Origin: an uncultured Lachnospiraceae bacterium
GTDB taxonomy: Bacteria; Bacillota; Clostridia; Lachnospirales; Lachnospiraceae
Assembly: GCA_947178145.1 (NCBI GenBank)
Contig: CAMWXE010000039.1
Location: forward strand, 1 to 48,577
DNA: 48,577 bases
Reading direction: 5' to 3'
Within the stretch, counting starts at the first letter, position 1. The number at the start of each line of letters is the position of its first letter. This document shows positions 33,619-42,136 of this stretch, piece by piece. Below the pieces are notes generated by a model. That model did no database searches and had not been told where the DNA came from. It saw only the letters and a list, made by a program, of their open reading frames with translations. A program made the translations under genes and the position numbers.

Positions 33619-35805
33619 CTAATTTAAAATATGAATCAATGACAACATTCCGTCCTTTTCCATTCCCAAAAGCTCCCCGAAACCAGAAACACGGTCCGCT
33701 GGTCCGCACTCCTCCACGATTTCAAACTTTTCATTGATCAGACAGGCGTTTCCTGAATCGATTATCAGCGCATAACCGTTAGCAAACTCACTGGCGTCGT
33801 CGTACATCGCCACCTCGTTTCCATCATGGTCGATATATCCCCAGCGCTCCCCTTTCTGAACAAGCCAGTATGATTCCATACTCAGCACAATATCATCGTA
33901 CACTGCCTGAATCATGTCCATGTCTGTACGGGTAAGATCCACCAATATATGCCTGCCATTCATGATCCACACCATCTGGGAACCGTAATTTGACACCCGC
34001 CCTCCATCATATACAAAACCGGTCCAGTCATAACCTTCGTTATAGCTCTCGACAAGCCTTTCGCCATTGTAAGTTATATAGGACAGATGGTGGTACCATT
34101 CCCTGCTGCGATCCTCCGTGTAAACACTTATGGCTCCATTTTCATACAGCATATTGTTTTCAACAGTATATCCGTGGTTTGGAGTACCTAATGGATAATG
34201 GAACACGATCACAGAATTCCCTTCCGTTGAATCCTCCTGGTATGGCTCCTCATCCCACACAACCGTTCCATCTGCGTAAAGAATTCCTCCTTCCATCACG
34301 ATGCCATGATCCGACGCCCTATATCGTTGGCGCCTCACTGGTGTTTTGCCATCATATGCACCGCTGACAGGCGACAAAAACGCGGTTCCGTCCAGATATG
34401 TAGTGCTCAGCACCTTATTTCCATGATAATCATAATAGTCCACAGCCCCTTCCCAATTACCGTACGCATCATTAGAGGGATCCAAACGGATCGCATAAAA
34501 GTTTCCGGAAGCCATTACCTCATCTGTCCCCTCATATACCTTCGTTCCGTCTGGCGCGAACAAAATGTAGGTCTCTATTCCGCCGCTATTGTCGGTGAGG
34601 ACAAAATAGCCCGATAAATTAGGCATTTTCCAAAAACCGGAATAACTGCACGCAACGATCTCCTTCTTATCATAATCGACAGCTCCCCACAGCCCGTTCT
34701 TTTTTACAGGGATCACGCCTCCGCAGGCATGCCCAAAGCTCTCGTACTCACTCAGATCAAATACAAGCGTTTCCTCCAGAAGCTCTTTCGTTTCCGGCTG
34801 TTCCTCCGCCTCAGATACTTCCTCTGTCGCTGCAGGATTCTCCATATGATCCGACTCCATGTCAGACAACTTTACTGCGCCTGCATCCTTTCCGTTTGCG
34901 GCTCCTGCATCTGCCATTTCTGCCTCTCCAGAAATGGTTTCCGTCCCGCTTCCCTCAACCACATTTTTCGGCGAATCTGCAGAATGCATCAGCGCGGCAC
35001 TCCCACCAATAATGACAGCCGCTAAGATCGCCCCCGCCGCCAGTTTATATTGCATCCCTGTCTTAGCCACACCTTTTGCCACATCTTTGATTCCTCTGCC
35101 AGCATCCTTCATTGCCCGCTTTTCTAATTCTGTTGTCAGCGTTTCTGACATGGGCGCTGTCACGCACGCTTCCACTTCCTTTGACAGGAAAAGCAGCATA
35201 AACGGCGCAATGCTGTAAAGCCTTGTTCCCTTTTCCTCGTCCAATGCCACTATGGCATCCTTCATCCTGGATTTCGCCCGGCTTAGATGGGACTTTACAG
35301 TATTTACCGGAATCTCCAGTTCCTGCGCAATCTCCGCCAGGGACTGCTCCCTGTAATAGAATCCGATAATGCACAGCCGCTGCATCTCTGAAAGACTGTC
35401 AACAATTTCCCTGATCAGCCGCTGTTTCTCCCTGTCCTGCAGAATTGCCTCCGGGATAAACGCCTCGTCATCTGCAATGGATTCAAAAAAATCCTGTGCA
35501 TCTTCCGAATGATCCGAATAAACCAATACATCCTTCTGCTTCTTTAATCGCGCATAACACTTCCTGTTTCCGATCGTCGACGCCCAACTCAAGAAATCCT
35601 CCGGGTTCCTTAACTGACGGATGTTCTGACTGATTTCCAGATATGTCTCCTGAATCATATCCGCAGCACCCTCTTCGTCCTTCATCACGTGCATGATACA
35701 GGTGTACAGATAGGGATATGACAACTCATAAAGCAAATTAAAACTCTTTTGGTCTCCACCCTGATATGTCCTCACTGCCTCTGCTAACTCTTTCGGTGTT
35801 TTCAT
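33619..35805 (-). CDS. ECF sigma factor with membrane anchor and WG-repeat sensor
   Basis: Protein of 728 residues. Sigma-70 region 2 (about 20-95) includes DMIQETYLEI, and region 4 (about 125-185) includes SEMQRLCIIGFYYREQSLAEIAQEL and PVNTVKSHLSRAKSRM. A linker leads to one membrane segment (about 252-274, KLAAGAILAAVIIGGSAALM), an acidic outer linker, and a C-terminal half (about 340-728) with WG-type repeats such as KNGLWGAVDYDKKEI and GERWGYIDHDGNEV. The cytoplasmic part would bind RNA polymerase and the outer part would sense a signal. No separate anti-sigma gene is adjacent. The start follows AAAGGAGGAGGCT. The gene appears self-regulated. Confidence 0.92.
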   Translation of the reverse strand: MKTPKELAEAVRTYQGGDQKSFNLLYELSYPYLYTCIMHVMKDEEGAADMIQETYLEISQNIRQLRNPEDFLSWASTIGNRKCYARLKKQKDVLVYSDHSEDAQDFFESIADDEAFIPEAILQDREKQRLIREIVDSLSEMQRLCIIGFYYREQSLAEIAQELEIPVNTVKSHLSRAKSRMKDAIVALDEEKGTRLYSIAPFMLLFLSKEVEACVTAPMSETLTTELEKRAMKDAGRGIKDVAKGVAKTGMQYKLAAGAILAAVIIGGSAALMHSADSPKNVVEGSGTETISGEAEMADAGAANGKDAGAVKLSDMESDHMENPAATEEVSEAEEQPETKELLEETLVFDLSEYESFGHACGGVIPVKKNGLWGAVDYDKKEIVACSYSGFWKMPNLSGYFVLTDNSGGIETYILFAPDGTKVYEGTDEVMASGNFYAIRLDPSNDAYGNWEGAVDYYDYHGNKVLSTTYLDGTAFLSPVSGAYDGKTPVRRQRYRASDHGIVMEGGILYADGTVVWDEEPYQEDSTEGNSVIVFHYPLGTPNHGYTVENNMLYENGAISVYTEDRSREWYHHLSYITYNGERLVESYNEGYDWTGFVYDGGRVSNYGSQMVWIMNGRHILVDLTRTDMDMIQAVYDDIVLSMESYWLVQKGERWGYIDHDGNEVAMYDDASEFANGYALIIDSGNACLINEKFEIVEECGPADRVSGFGELLGMEKDGMLSLIHILN

Positions 35806-35864
35806 AGCCTCCTCCTTTGTTCTTTATTTGGTGTCAGTACAGCATTTTATCCTGCGTTTTAGCC

Positions 35865-35893
35865 AATCGGCCTGTCACAAGATAGCCGCCGAT
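35865..35893. other. Hairpin in the sigma gene leader
   Basis: AATCGGC (35865-35871) pairs with GCCGATT (35887-35893) between the ECF promoter and the sigma gene. It has a T run only on the plus strand, where no gene precedes it, so on the minus strand it would be a leader hairpin. The rest of 35806-35923 shows nothing further. Confidence 0.35.
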
Positions 35894-35913
35894 TTTTTAC
35901 TGCACTTTAACAG

Positions 35914-35940
35914 AGCGTATTTCCTTTCAAAAAGTTGCAC
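35914..35940 (-). promoter_or_regulatory. ECF-type promoter of the sigma factor gene
   Basis: On the minus strand GTGCAACTTTTTGAAAG (35924-35940) is followed, 6 bases on, by CGCTC. The block is identical to that upstream of the secreted protein gene at 33574-33590, which suggests self-activation of the sigma factor. Confidence 0.7.
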
Positions 35941-36071
35941 TTATCATTCCCAATTCAATCGATACCCTTTCCTTGTGTCTTTTTCGCTGGCAATTTCAGT
36001 ATACCATCTTTTAGCATAGTTTTCAATGCATTCAGAAATATCTGCTAAACGCTTGTAACAGTAACGACAGT

Positions 36072-37289
36072 TCAATTACTGTTCAGGTGTGATATAACTG
36101 TATTTTCCATCATCTTTGTCCTCCTGTGATGAATCGCCAGTCCCACCAGCAGCAGAATCGGAAAAACAACTGCGCACAGTATTCCGCGTGCCAGATTATC
36201 GTCCAGCAGTCCCGAGAAAATTCCCACAAAAGTCGGTCCGCCCGAACAGCCAATGTCCCCGCCGAGCGCAAGCATCGCAAAGAGCGCCGTTCCTCCTGCC
36301 GGCATCGACTTTGAAGCCAGGGAAAAAGTTCCCGGCCAGAGGATTCCGACAGAAAAACCACAGATACCGCAGCCTACCAGCGACAATGCCGGCACAGGTG
36401 CCAGCGCAATCAACAAATACGAACAGAGACACAAAATGCCGCTTCCCACCATGCATTTTCCCAGCGGAAGCTTTTCTCCGAACTTTCCGTAAATCGCCCT
36501 TGCACTCCCCATCGTGACTGCAAAAAACATCGGTCCCGCCAAGTCCCCGATAGTCTTGGACACCCGAAGCCCCTGCTCCGCAAAGGTGGATGCCCACTGG
36601 CTCACGGCCTGCTCGCAGGAGCCCGCGCACGCCATCAGCAGGACGAACAGCCAGAACACTTTCGAGGTAAACAGCTGCCCCAGCGACATTCCTTTTTCGC
36701 CCTCTGCCAACAGCTCCGGAACCGGGACTTTCATAAAAGCAGCCATGTTGGCAATCGGTACGATCGCCCACACGACAGCCATGATTCTCCAGTTTGTGAT
36801 TCCCATAAGATGAAAAAACAGTGTGGAAAGCAGCACCACTCCGACATGCCCCCAACAGTAAAAAGAGTGCAGCAGACTCATCGCCGTCTCCTTGTTTTCC
36901 GTGGGGCACGCCTCCATCACCGGACTGACCACAACCTCAAGCAGCCCGCCGCCAACGGCATACAAGACTGTGGCAAGCAGCAGGCCGATATATGCATTCG
37001 GTAACAGCTCTGGCAAGATCGTCAGGGCAATCAGCCCTGACGCCGCAGCAGCGTGCGCCAGAATCATAGCCGCCCGGTATCCAATCTGATCCACAAACCC
37101 GACTGACACCGCATCCACCAAAAGCTGAACGCCGAAATTGATCGTGACGAGAAAAGTAATCTGCGTCAGCGCGATTCCATAACTGTCATGAAAAGTCAAA
37201 AAAAGCAGCGGCACAAAGTTATTTACGATCGCCTGCACGATATAACCCACAAAACAGGCGTACATTGTCTTATTATAATTGCTGTTCAT
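36072..37289 (-). CDS. MFS transporter
   Basis: Major facilitator protein of 405 residues from the chosen start MNSNYNKTMY, with AGGTGG nine bases upstream; the frame extends to 37379 but that part is not family-like. Twelve membrane segments are visible, and the layout (GYIVQAIVNNFVPLLFLTFHDSYG at the start, GGLLEVVVSPVMEACPTENKETAMSLLHSFYCWG in the middle) resembles the FucP-type sugar/cation symporter branch. The substrate is unknown. It stands alone. Confidence 0.9.
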   Translation of the reverse strand: MNSNYNKTMYACFVGYIVQAIVNNFVPLLFLTFHDSYGIALTQITFLVTINFGVQLLVDAVSVGFVDQIGYRAAMILAHAAAASGLIALTILPELLPNAYIGLLLATVLYAVGGGLLEVVVSPVMEACPTENKETAMSLLHSFYCWGHVGVVLLSTLFFHLMGITNWRIMAVVWAIVPIANMAAFMKVPVPELLAEGEKGMSLGQLFTSKVFWLFVLLMACAGSCEQAVSQWASTFAEQGLRVSKTIGDLAGPMFFAVTMGSARAIYGKFGEKLPLGKCMVGSGILCLCSYLLIALAPVPALSLVGCGICGFSVGILWPGTFSLASKSMPAGGTALFAMLALGGDIGCSGGPTFVGIFSGLLDDNLARGILCAVVFPILLLVGLAIHHRRTKMMENTVISHLNSN

Positions 37290-37605
37290 CACTCTAATCC
37301 ACCTTATGTTTTTACCAGAAAGGCATACTCGCTGATATTTCGTTAAGCTCATTATACCCTCCTCCCCTTCGCCTTTCAATATATAGCTCGATTAAATTCC
37401 CCCAATACTTGATAAATTTCATTCGTCTCATAACCCTCATTATCCATACTGCCACTCCTCTCTTATTGTACAAGCCGACTTATCAACGCCCTGCATCCCG
37501 ATGATACAGTTTTGATGCAATTTCGATACAAATATGATGCACGCTGCATCTAGAATGTTTTATAAAATCCGGATTTTTCAAACACGCTCCATGAAAGGAA
37601 GAATG

Positions 37606-38556
37606 ATGGCAATGAAAAAAATCGTCGAAAAAGTCGTTTGCATCCTGCTGATCCTCATCTGCTGCCTGCCCCTCGTATCCGGCAGCAGCGATGATGCTCA
37701 ATCCGTTTCCTGCCCATATCCACTGAGACAGCTTACAATGTATGATGAAAAAACCGGCTGGGCACTGTCAATGGAAAATGAAATTCTCTTCACAGAAAAC
37801 GGAATCGGGCATTTCGAACCAGTCAGAAGCCTGGAAAATGCAGACAGCGCTTCCGATCGGTTTGCCAGTGCCGCCTTTCTTGATCAGCGGACCGCCTATA
37901 CAGCCTGCTTTTCCTTTGACGACAATCAGCTGATTGTAGAACGCACACAGGACAGCGGCGCGAGCTGGCAGCAGACGTTCATTGATTTTGCGGATTATGC
38001 GGATATCTGCGACGTCGGAAGTATCTTTCTTAGCTTCATAGACAACCAGCAAGGATATCTTCTGTGCTGCTCCACTCCTGCTGCCCGTCTGATGACCAAA
38101 CTCCTCTTTTTTACTGACAATGCCGGAAAAACCTTTTACTTTATCTCAGATTTGACAAATATCATTGCAGGGTATCCGCAGGGAATTACAACTGTCAGTG
38201 AAGGACAACTCTATATTGCTGTTACTTATCATGGCATTGACGCCTGCTTGTATCAGTCCTCCGATTCAGCCAGAACCTGGAAGCGCGTTGAGATTTTCCC
38301 CAGAACAGAAGATGTGAGATACGTCGATGGATACGCCCCCATTTTCTATGACAGTGGCGGACAAACCGGCACCATCCTGCTGAACGTAAGGAAGGAGCAG
38401 GCCGTCTGTCAACTGTATACCACAAAAGACGCCGGTGATAACTGGACACTGGAGCGCGAACTGCCCTGTGACACTCCGCTTTCCTACTCTATTGACAACA
38501 GCAGCCGGATTTATGTGATTGACCAGGATGGAAAGGTATTCATTTTTCATCCTTGA
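37606..38556 (+). CDS. Secreted BNR/beta-propeller-like protein
   Basis: Protein of about 316 residues. Several ATG codons compete at the start; 37606 has AAGGA six bases upstream. A signal peptide or N-terminal anchor (KKIVEKVVCILLILICCLPLVSG) is followed by blades with Asp-box (BNR) motifs: TQDSGASWQQT, SSDSARTWKRVE and TKDAGDNWTLER. These place it among sialidase-like or YCF48-like propeller proteins. No catalytic residues of sialidases were recognised, so a binding role is more likely. Upstream (37380-37605) several GATGCA/TGCATC copies occur, including a palindrome at 37536-37550, with no clear promoter. Confidence 0.78.
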   Translation: MAMKKIVEKVVCILLILICCLPLVSGSSDDAQSVSCPYPLRQLTMYDEKTGWALSMENEILFTENGIGHFEPVRSLENADSASDRFASAAFLDQRTAYTACFSFDDNQLIVERTQDSGASWQQTFIDFADYADICDVGSIFLSFIDNQQGYLLCCSTPAARLMTKLLFFTDNAGKTFYFISDLTNIIAGYPQGITTVSEGQLYIAVTYHGIDACLYQSSDSARTWKRVEIFPRTEDVRYVDGYAPIFYDSGGQTGTILLNVRKEQAVCQLYTTKDAGDNWTLERELPCDTPLSYSIDNSSRIYVIDQDGKVFIFHP

Positions 38557-38761
38557 CAACCATTTTATCCAGTGCTATAGTGAAAAGTAACTAAAGTTTT
38601 TCGTTTTCGATTGGAGGCCCCCATGTAATCCTATATTCTGACAAAGCAATACCGACAAAACATAAGGCACGAAAAGAATGATCGCTATCGTGACTGTGTT
38701 TTTTGTATTGCTAAATTTGTATGTGCAAATTCACAATACACTCAGAATACAGGAGGATTTT

Positions 38762-39589
38762 ATGGAACAGATTTTTAAATACCCGAGAACCAGACACCTA
38801 GAAGGCTCCCGGGCTCAATTGGGTGACGAAGACCTGAAATGCGTAAAATTAGATGCGATTCAAGACAGTTACTTAGTCCTTGAAGAAAAAGTGGACGGCG
38901 CAAACTGCGGCATCAGTTTTGGCAGCGATGGAAAAATGTATCTGCAAAGCCGCGGGCACTTCCTAAACGGCGGCTATGGTGAACGCCAGTTTGATTTGTT
39001 CAAACTATGGGCCGGCTGCTATGAGGACAGACTGCACCGGCTGTTGGGCGACCGCTATGTCATGTACGGCGAATGGCTGTACGCAAAACATACCGTATTT
39101 TATGACCAGCTTCCTCATTATTTCATGGAGTTTGATATTTTTGACAAACAGGAACAGCGCTTTTATTCCACCCGCAAGCGCAGGGAGTTTTTGCGCAGCG
39201 CCCCTTTTATCCGCTCCGTCCGCGTATTGACAGAGGGAACCTTTGGGACTTTAGACGCCATTGCAAAATGGATTGGACCAAGCCTCTTTATTTCCAGCGA
39301 GGCGCAAAACCGCTTTCTCACACAGTGCAAAAAAAGCGGGGTCGATTCCGGACTGGCAGCCCGCCAGACCGATTTGACAGGTATTATGGAAGGCATTTAT
39401 ATCAAGGTGGAGGACGGGGATTATGTAACCGACCGCCTGAAATTTGTGCGGGGTTCTTTTCTCAACACGATACTTGATTCGGAGAGCCATTGGGTAAACC
39501 GCCCAATCATTGCCAACTGTCTGGCAGACGGCGTTGATTTATTCGCGATGCAGGAGGGCGGGGAATCCGATGAGACAGGAAATTCTTAA
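38762..39589 (+). CDS. RNA ligase (T4 Rnl2-like family)
   Basis: Nucleotidyltransferase of 275 residues that seals RNA using ATP. Nucleotidyl transferase motif I is EEKVDGANCGI, with the lysine that would form the covalent AMP adduct (about residue 43). Motif III reads MYGEWLYAKHTVFYDQLPHYFMEFDIFD, motif IV is EGIYIKVED, and motif V is RLKFVRGSF. The start follows CAGGAGGATTTT. An in-frame extension to 38678 encodes a hydrophobic stretch but has a poorer start. The stop overlaps the next gene by 20 bases, so the two are one operon for RNA end repair and sealing. Confidence 0.9.
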   Translation: MEQIFKYPRTRHLEGSRAQLGDEDLKCVKLDAIQDSYLVLEEKVDGANCGISFGSDGKMYLQSRGHFLNGGYGERQFDLFKLWAGCYEDRLHRLLGDRYVMYGEWLYAKHTVFYDQLPHYFMEFDIFDKQEQRFYSTRKRREFLRSAPFIRSVRVLTEGTFGTLDAIAKWIGPSLFISSEAQNRFLTQCKKSGVDSGLAARQTDLTGIMEGIYIKVEDGDYVTDRLKFVRGSFLNTILDSESHWVNRPIIANCLADGVDLFAMQEGGESDETGNS

Positions 39590-40700
39590 AGAAATCCGCA
39601 GAAGCGGTTTTTCTTTCCACCAGCTCTCTGACTCTTATCCAGAACTGTGCGCATTGAAAAACATTCCTCAGGACCCATCCTACCACGGAGAGGGGAACGT
39701 CTACAACCACACGGAAATGGTATGTGAAAAGCTGCTGATGCTTCCCCAATGGAAAGAGCTGGCAAAGGAAGAACAGGAAATTCTGTTCCTGGCCGCTGCC
39801 TTCCACGATATCGGAAAAACCGCCTGCACGAGACAGGAGGACGGAAGGTGGATATCGCCAAAGCACACAATTGTCGGTGAAAAGGTATTTCGCCGAATGG
39901 CCTACAGGAGCGCTGCACAGTTTGGTCTGACCTTTCATCAAAGAGAAACAGCGGCGAAACTGATTCGGTATCATGGACTGCCCGTGTGGTTCTGGACAAA
40001 AGAAAAAATGGAGTCCGATTTGTTAAAAGCGGCGGAGAGTATTCCGCTTCGCCTCCTGTATCTGCTCTCCATGGCAGATATCCAGGGACGCATCGCCAAA
40101 GAACCGGAACCGTTGGCAGAACAGGTGGAATTATTTGCAGACTATGCAAAGGAACTGGGCGTCTGGGAAAAACCGTTTGCGTTTGCAAATCCTTACACAA
40201 AATATCAGTATTTTCACAAGGAAGACTTGTGGCATCAGGCTGCATTGTACGACGACACGGAATTTGACGTCATCCTGATGGCAGGACTCCCTTTGGCGGG
40301 AAAAGACAGCTGGATTGAAACATACGGTGTGGAACTGCCCGTCATCTCCCTCGACAGAATCCGCGAACAGGAAGGGCTTCCGCCGGCCAAAAACACCGGC
40401 AAGGTGGTTCAGATTGCCATGGAACAGGCCAGAATGCTTTTAAGGCAGAAGAAACCGTTTATCTGGAATGCAACGAATATCATTCAGGAAACCAGACAGA
40501 AACTGGTCGGTCTCTTTGCCGGATATGGCGCCCGTGTACAGATTCAGTATCTGGAAGTGCCTTATCAGGAACTGCTTGCCAGAAACCAGAAAAGGGAGCG
40601 GTATATTCCAGAGCCTGTTCTGGAGGATATGATTCGAAAAATGGAGCTGCCAGCGCCCTGGGAAGCCTATACTGTGACGATAAACGATACCCGCCTCTGA
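39570..40700 (+). CDS. HD-phosphohydrolase fused to polynucleotide-kinase-like domain
   Basis: Protein of 376 residues. The N-terminal HD domain (about 1-200) has H-E-HDIGK: YNHTEM then AAAFHDIGKTAC, and a later LRLLYLLSMADIQGR Asp. The C-terminal P-loop kinase (about 235-376) begins VILMAGLPLAGKDSW, has LDRIRE (lid/acceptor part) and WNATNI, and resembles the 5'-OH polynucleotide kinases of Pnkp type. The HD part would remove 2',3'-cyclic or 3' phosphate and the kinase would phosphorylate 5'-OH ends; with the ligase this makes a full RNA repair set. The chosen start overlaps the ligase end by 20 bases and follows GGCGGGGAATCCG. Confidence 0.88.
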   Translation: MRQEILKEIRRSGFSFHQLSDSYPELCALKNIPQDPSYHGEGNVYNHTEMVCEKLLMLPQWKELAKEEQEILFLAAAFHDIGKTACTRQEDGRWISPKHTIVGEKVFRRMAYRSAAQFGLTFHQRETAAKLIRYHGLPVWFWTKEKMESDLLKAAESIPLRLLYLLSMADIQGRIAKEPEPLAEQVELFADYAKELGVWEKPFAFANPYTKYQYFHKEDLWHQAALYDDTEFDVILMAGLPLAGKDSWIETYGVELPVISLDRIREQEGLPPAKNTGKVVQIAMEQARMLLRQKKPFIWNATNIIQETRQKLVGLFAGYGARVQIQYLEVPYQELLARNQKRERYIPEPVLEDMIRKMELPAPWEAYTVTINDTRL

Positions 40701-40751
40701 GTTCTCAGACACTTCATAACGATTTCCTGCGCAAAATGGCAGAATTATAAA

Positions 40752-40793
40752 AAGAGGACTGTCTCATCTGTTGATTCCTGTGACAGTCCTCTT
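40752..40793. terminator. Bidirectional terminator between RNA repair and BlaI genes
   Basis: AAGAGGACTGTC (40752-40763) pairs perfectly with GACAGTCCTCTT (40782-40793). It lies between convergent genes. Confidence 0.75.
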
Positions 40794-40816
40794 GACATGA
40801 TTTTCAATTGATGCGG

Positions 40817-41194
40817 TTACTGATTATTCTCTTCCAAAGTATCAAGATATGTTCTCAGCTCATCGATTTCCTCTGCGGAAAACTTCTTCCCCTGATATAG
40901 GCTTGCAATCAGCTTGGTTGCTGACTTATTGAACAGTCTGTCCAGAAATTGTTCGCTCTCCTCGACCTTGTACTGCTCCTCCCCAACCACTGCGCTGTAA
41001 TAGTTGGTGCGGGTGCTCCTGTCACAGTACACATACCCTTTCTCAACCATGCGGGCAAGCACCGTCATCAGGCTTGCAAGCTTCCAGTCGCGCTGCCCCT
41101 TCATCTCGTCTAAAATCCCATTCGATGTCATCGGGGTGCCCCGGCTCCACAATATTTTCATAATCTCAAACTCTGAATCTGATAATTTTTTCAT
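40817..41194 (-). CDS. BlaI/MecI family repressor, orphan
   Basis: Winged-helix repressor of 125 residues. The HTH region reads LSDSEFEIMKILWSRGTPMTSNGILDEM, then the family motif WKLASLMTVLARMVEKGYV. The C-terminal part (about 80-120) is the dimerisation helix region with the usual FFN-like cleavage zone in FLDRLFNKSATKLIASLY. No BlaR1-type gene is adjacent, unlike the pair at 11.7 kb. It has a strong promoter (41270-41297), and direct GATGCA copies between promoter and gene may be part of its operator. Confidence 0.92.
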   Translation of the reverse strand: MKKLSDSEFEIMKILWSRGTPMTSNGILDEMKGQRDWKLASLMTVLARMVEKGYVYCDRSTRTNYYSAVVGEEQYKVEESEQFLDRLFNKSATKLIASLYQGKKFSAEEIDELRTYLDTLEENNQ

Positions 41195-41269
41195 CGTTTC
41201 ATTATCCTTTCGTATAAAGCCAAATACCAGTTCATTTAAAAATGCATCCTTTTTGCATCATTAAATGTT

Positions 41270-41297
41270 ATTATACACTGGGATAATTTTATGTCAA
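41270..41297 (-). promoter_or_regulatory. Promoter of the orphan BlaI gene
   Basis: On the minus strand TTGACA (41292-41297) and TATAAT (41270-41275), both consensus, are 16 bases apart, about 75 bases before the gene. Two GATGCA copies 12 bases apart lie between the -10 box and the start codon. Confidence 0.75.
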
Positions 41298-41311
41298 GCA
41301 AAATTTGAAAA

Positions 41312-42073
41312 TCATATTCCCTGTTCGCATCCATTCGTCGCAAGCATGGAGCACGGCTTGTCCAGCGTCAGCGCCCCGCCCTCGGCAGTTGTCACCTTTC
41401 CGCCTGCCTCCTCCACAATCAGCGAACCCGCCGCAAAATCCCACGGACACAGGCGCAATTCAAAGAATACTTCGGCTCTTCCCGCCGCCACACTGCACAA
41501 GTCAAGCGCCGCCGATCCGCTTCTGCGCACATCGAGCGCTTTCCTGAAATAGTCGTATGCCATCTCAAAAGACTTTCGATTCAGTTCTTCGTAATACGGC
41601 GCTGTTCCAAACAGTACCACGCCATTGCACAGCGGCTCAGATGATACATGAATCGGCGCTCCGTTCAGACAGGCTCCCTGCCCTTTTACCGCAGTAAACA
41701 TTTCGTTCAAATACGGATTGTACACCACTCCCATATAGCGCTCGCCGTCCAAAGCCAGTCCGACAGAGATAGCGCTCATGTGATAATCCTTGATAAAATT
41801 GGTCGTGCCGTCAATCGGATCCACGATAAAGGCATAGCCCTCTGCAATCGATGCATGGATATCCTCCTCTTCCCCGACAAAAACCGCCTCCGGCAAAATC
41901 CGAAGCAGTCTCTCCTGCAGCTCCTGCTGTACCTTTCTGTCATAAGTCGTGACAAAGTTGGCATGTCCCGCCTTCTCATCGATGCAGCTCCTGCTCCTGT
42001 CCGCGTGAAGGATAATCTCGCCGCACGCGCGCACTGTATCTGTGATTTGTTTCAGCAATTGATCCTGTTCCAT
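41312..42073 (-). CDS. Inositol monophosphatase family protein
   Basis: Metal-dependent phosphatase of 253 residues. The signature motifs are complete: GEEED, then the metal-binding DPIDGTTNF, and C-terminal CPWDFAAGSLIVEEAGG. The family also includes fructose-1,6-bisphosphatase-like and PAP phosphatase activities, so the natural substrate is not certain. The chosen start has AGGAG eight bases upstream; an ATG six codons earlier is weaker. The gene lies behind the AAA/PD-(D/E)XK gene on the same strand with a 60-base gap. Confidence 0.93.
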   Translation of the reverse strand: MEQDQLLKQITDTVRACGEIILHADRSRSCIDEKAGHANFVTTYDRKVQQELQERLLRILPEAVFVGEEEDIHASIAEGYAFIVDPIDGTTNFIKDYHMSAISVGLALDGERYMGVVYNPYLNEMFTAVKGQGACLNGAPIHVSSEPLCNGVVLFGTAPYYEELNRKSFEMAYDYFRKALDVRRSGSAALDLCSVAAGRAEVFFELRLCPWDFAAGSLIVEEAGGKVTTAEGGALTLDKPCSMLATNGCEQGI

Positions 42074-42136
42074 CTTTTTGACTCCTATCACTCTGTTTTT
42101 ATCCGTTATGTGGCAATCTCACTTTCCAATATCCAC

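Noticed and set aside
34306..35218. Plus-strand open frames opposite the sigma gene
   Set aside because: They are antisense shadows of the sigma/WG-repeat gene, with no ribosome binding sites or family features.
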